From the NCBI GenBank assembly GCA_005787665.1, contig SYAB01000443.1, positions 1 to 5,940 of the forward strand: 5,940 nucleotides of DNA. Direction: 5' to 3'. Position numbers and translations under genes: made by a program. The notes below the pieces were generated by a model that did not search any database, was not told where the DNA came from, and was given only the letters and a program-made list of their open reading frames with translations. The DNA is from Actinomycetota bacterium (GTDB taxonomy: Bacteria; Actinomycetota; Actinomycetes; Mycobacteriales; Mycobacteriaceae). Shown here in pieces: positions 5,281 to 5,940 of the stretch. Every line of letters begins with the position of its first letter. Position 1 is the first letter of the stretch.

Positions 5281-5940
5281 GGGGTCGGACCTGTCGACGC
5301 CGCCCCGGCGGGCGTCGGCCCGGGCGGCGGGCCGGCGGGCTGGACGAATTCACCCGGAGCCGTGGGGCCCGGCGGCTGCCCGGCGACCTGCCATTGGCCC
5401 GCGTGGGTCGGGTCCGGTACCACCGGAACCTGCGGCACATTCGGTCCGCGGCCGACGACGCGTTCCTGCAACCGGTACAGGGTGTATTGGAACGAACCGA
5501 TGAGTTGGTTGTACGTCGACCACTTCGGCCCGTGATAGCCCGAGTCTCCGGCGAAACCGATGTCGGGGATGTGCCCGAGGATCAGCCGGTCGATACTCCC
5601 GCGCAACGAAATCGAGTGGCCGGCCGTCGCTTTGATGACCGGCGGCAGGAGCCGGTTCAATTCGGCCAGGCTGACGTTCGGATCGGTCGCGACGTCGTTG
5701 AACGCACCGGCAAGGGTGTTCATATCGGCGATGACGCTGCGGCCGCTGGTATCGGTTCCGGCGATCGAGGGGAACTTGTTCAGCAGATCAGTGGTGGCGC
5801 CGGCCTGCACGGTGAGGTCGGCGATGCGGTTGGTCTGCTGGGCCAGGACGTCGGTGGCCGGTGCGGCGGCCGTCATCAGATCGACGATCACGCGGTTCTT
5901 CTCGTCGATCCGGCGCGACAGCCCGGACAGAGCGACGATC
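5277..5940 (-). CDS. Mce family protein, C-terminal part (MceE position), cut by window edge
   Basis: The frame is open from the right edge to the TGA at 5279-5277, giving 221 codons of the C-terminal part. The MCE domain and any lipobox are outside the window. The visible part begins IVALSGLSRRIDEKNRVIVD and continues through VLAQQTNRIADLTVQAGATTDLL. This is the heptad-like helical pattern of the Mce needle region, where successive helices estimate regular spacing of hydrophobic residues. A segment HIPDIGFAGDSGYHGPKW and YTLYRLQERVVGRGPNVPQVP follow. The last 45 or so residues are a Pro/Gly/Ala-rich tail with PPGPTAPGEF and PPPGPTPAGAA. As the gene before the MceF-like one in a canonical mceA-F order it should be MceE, usually a lipoprotein anchored at the membrane. 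That assignment is positional, since the N-terminus that would show the lipobox is absent. Its stop overlaps the next start by 4 bp, implying translational coupling. Confidence 0.82.
   Translation of the reverse strand, partial: IVALSGLSRRIDEKNRVIVDLMTAAAPATDVLAQQTNRIADLTVQAGATTDLLNKFPSIAGTDTSGRSVIADMNTLAGAFNDVATDPNVSLAELNRLLPPVIKATAGHSISLRGSIDRLILGHIPDIGFAGDSGYHGPKWSTYNQLIGSFQYTLYRLQERVVGRGPNVPQVPVVPDPTHAGQWQVAGQPPGPTAPGEFVQPAGPPPGPTPAGAASTGPTP

Overview
The window is high-GC actinobacterial DNA, most likely from a Mycobacterium or Mycolicibacterium species. The evidence is the tail of an mce (mammalian cell entry) operon with MceE/F-type proteins, an Mce-associated membrane protein, an MPT64-family secreted protein, and a GatB/YqeY protein divergent from a proline-rich membrane protein. 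Species-level placement is inference. The window is almost fully coding. No rRNA, tRNA, CRISPR array or insertion sequence was seen.

Region 1 (1-1410, minus strand): a KstD/fumarate-reductase-like FAD-binding dehydrogenase runs off the left edge, so only its N-terminal half is present. Upstream of it in the same direction lies a complete GatB/YqeY-domain protein gene. Region 2 (1411-1518): a 108-bp divergent intergenic segment. It holds a near-leaderless promoter candidate for the YqeY gene and a possible 10-codon leader ORF overlapping the next start. Region 3 (1519-2565, plus strand): a 348-residue membrane protein with a Pro/Gly/Tyr-rich cytoplasmic head and about six membrane spans. From memory, the YqeY/Pro-rich membrane protein divergent pair matches Rv3688c/Rv3689 of M. 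tuberculosis.

Region 4 (2569-5940, minus strand, transcribed right to left): the distal part of an mce operon. In transcription order it holds the C-terminal part of an Mce protein (MceE position), a complete last Mce protein (MceF-like, joined to the previous gene by a GTGA overlap), one Mce-associated (Mam) membrane protein, and a secreted MPT64/RsiV-like protein. Spacings of 17-25 bp or overlaps indicate one transcript. The operon ends only 3 bp from the stop of the convergent membrane protein gene.

Mce proteins are thought to form an envelope-spanning channel for lipid or sterol import powered by YrbE permeases and MceG. Mam proteins help stabilise the complex. The MPT64-like product would be exported to the same compartment. 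The FAD dehydrogenase could act on an imported lipid or steroid, but that is only a neighbourhood inference, because the YqeY gene and the membrane protein gene lie between it and the mce genes. I see no clearly undescribed system. The points most worth a second look are the MPT64-like gene as the operon's last cistron, the leader ORF, and the tight convergent junction.
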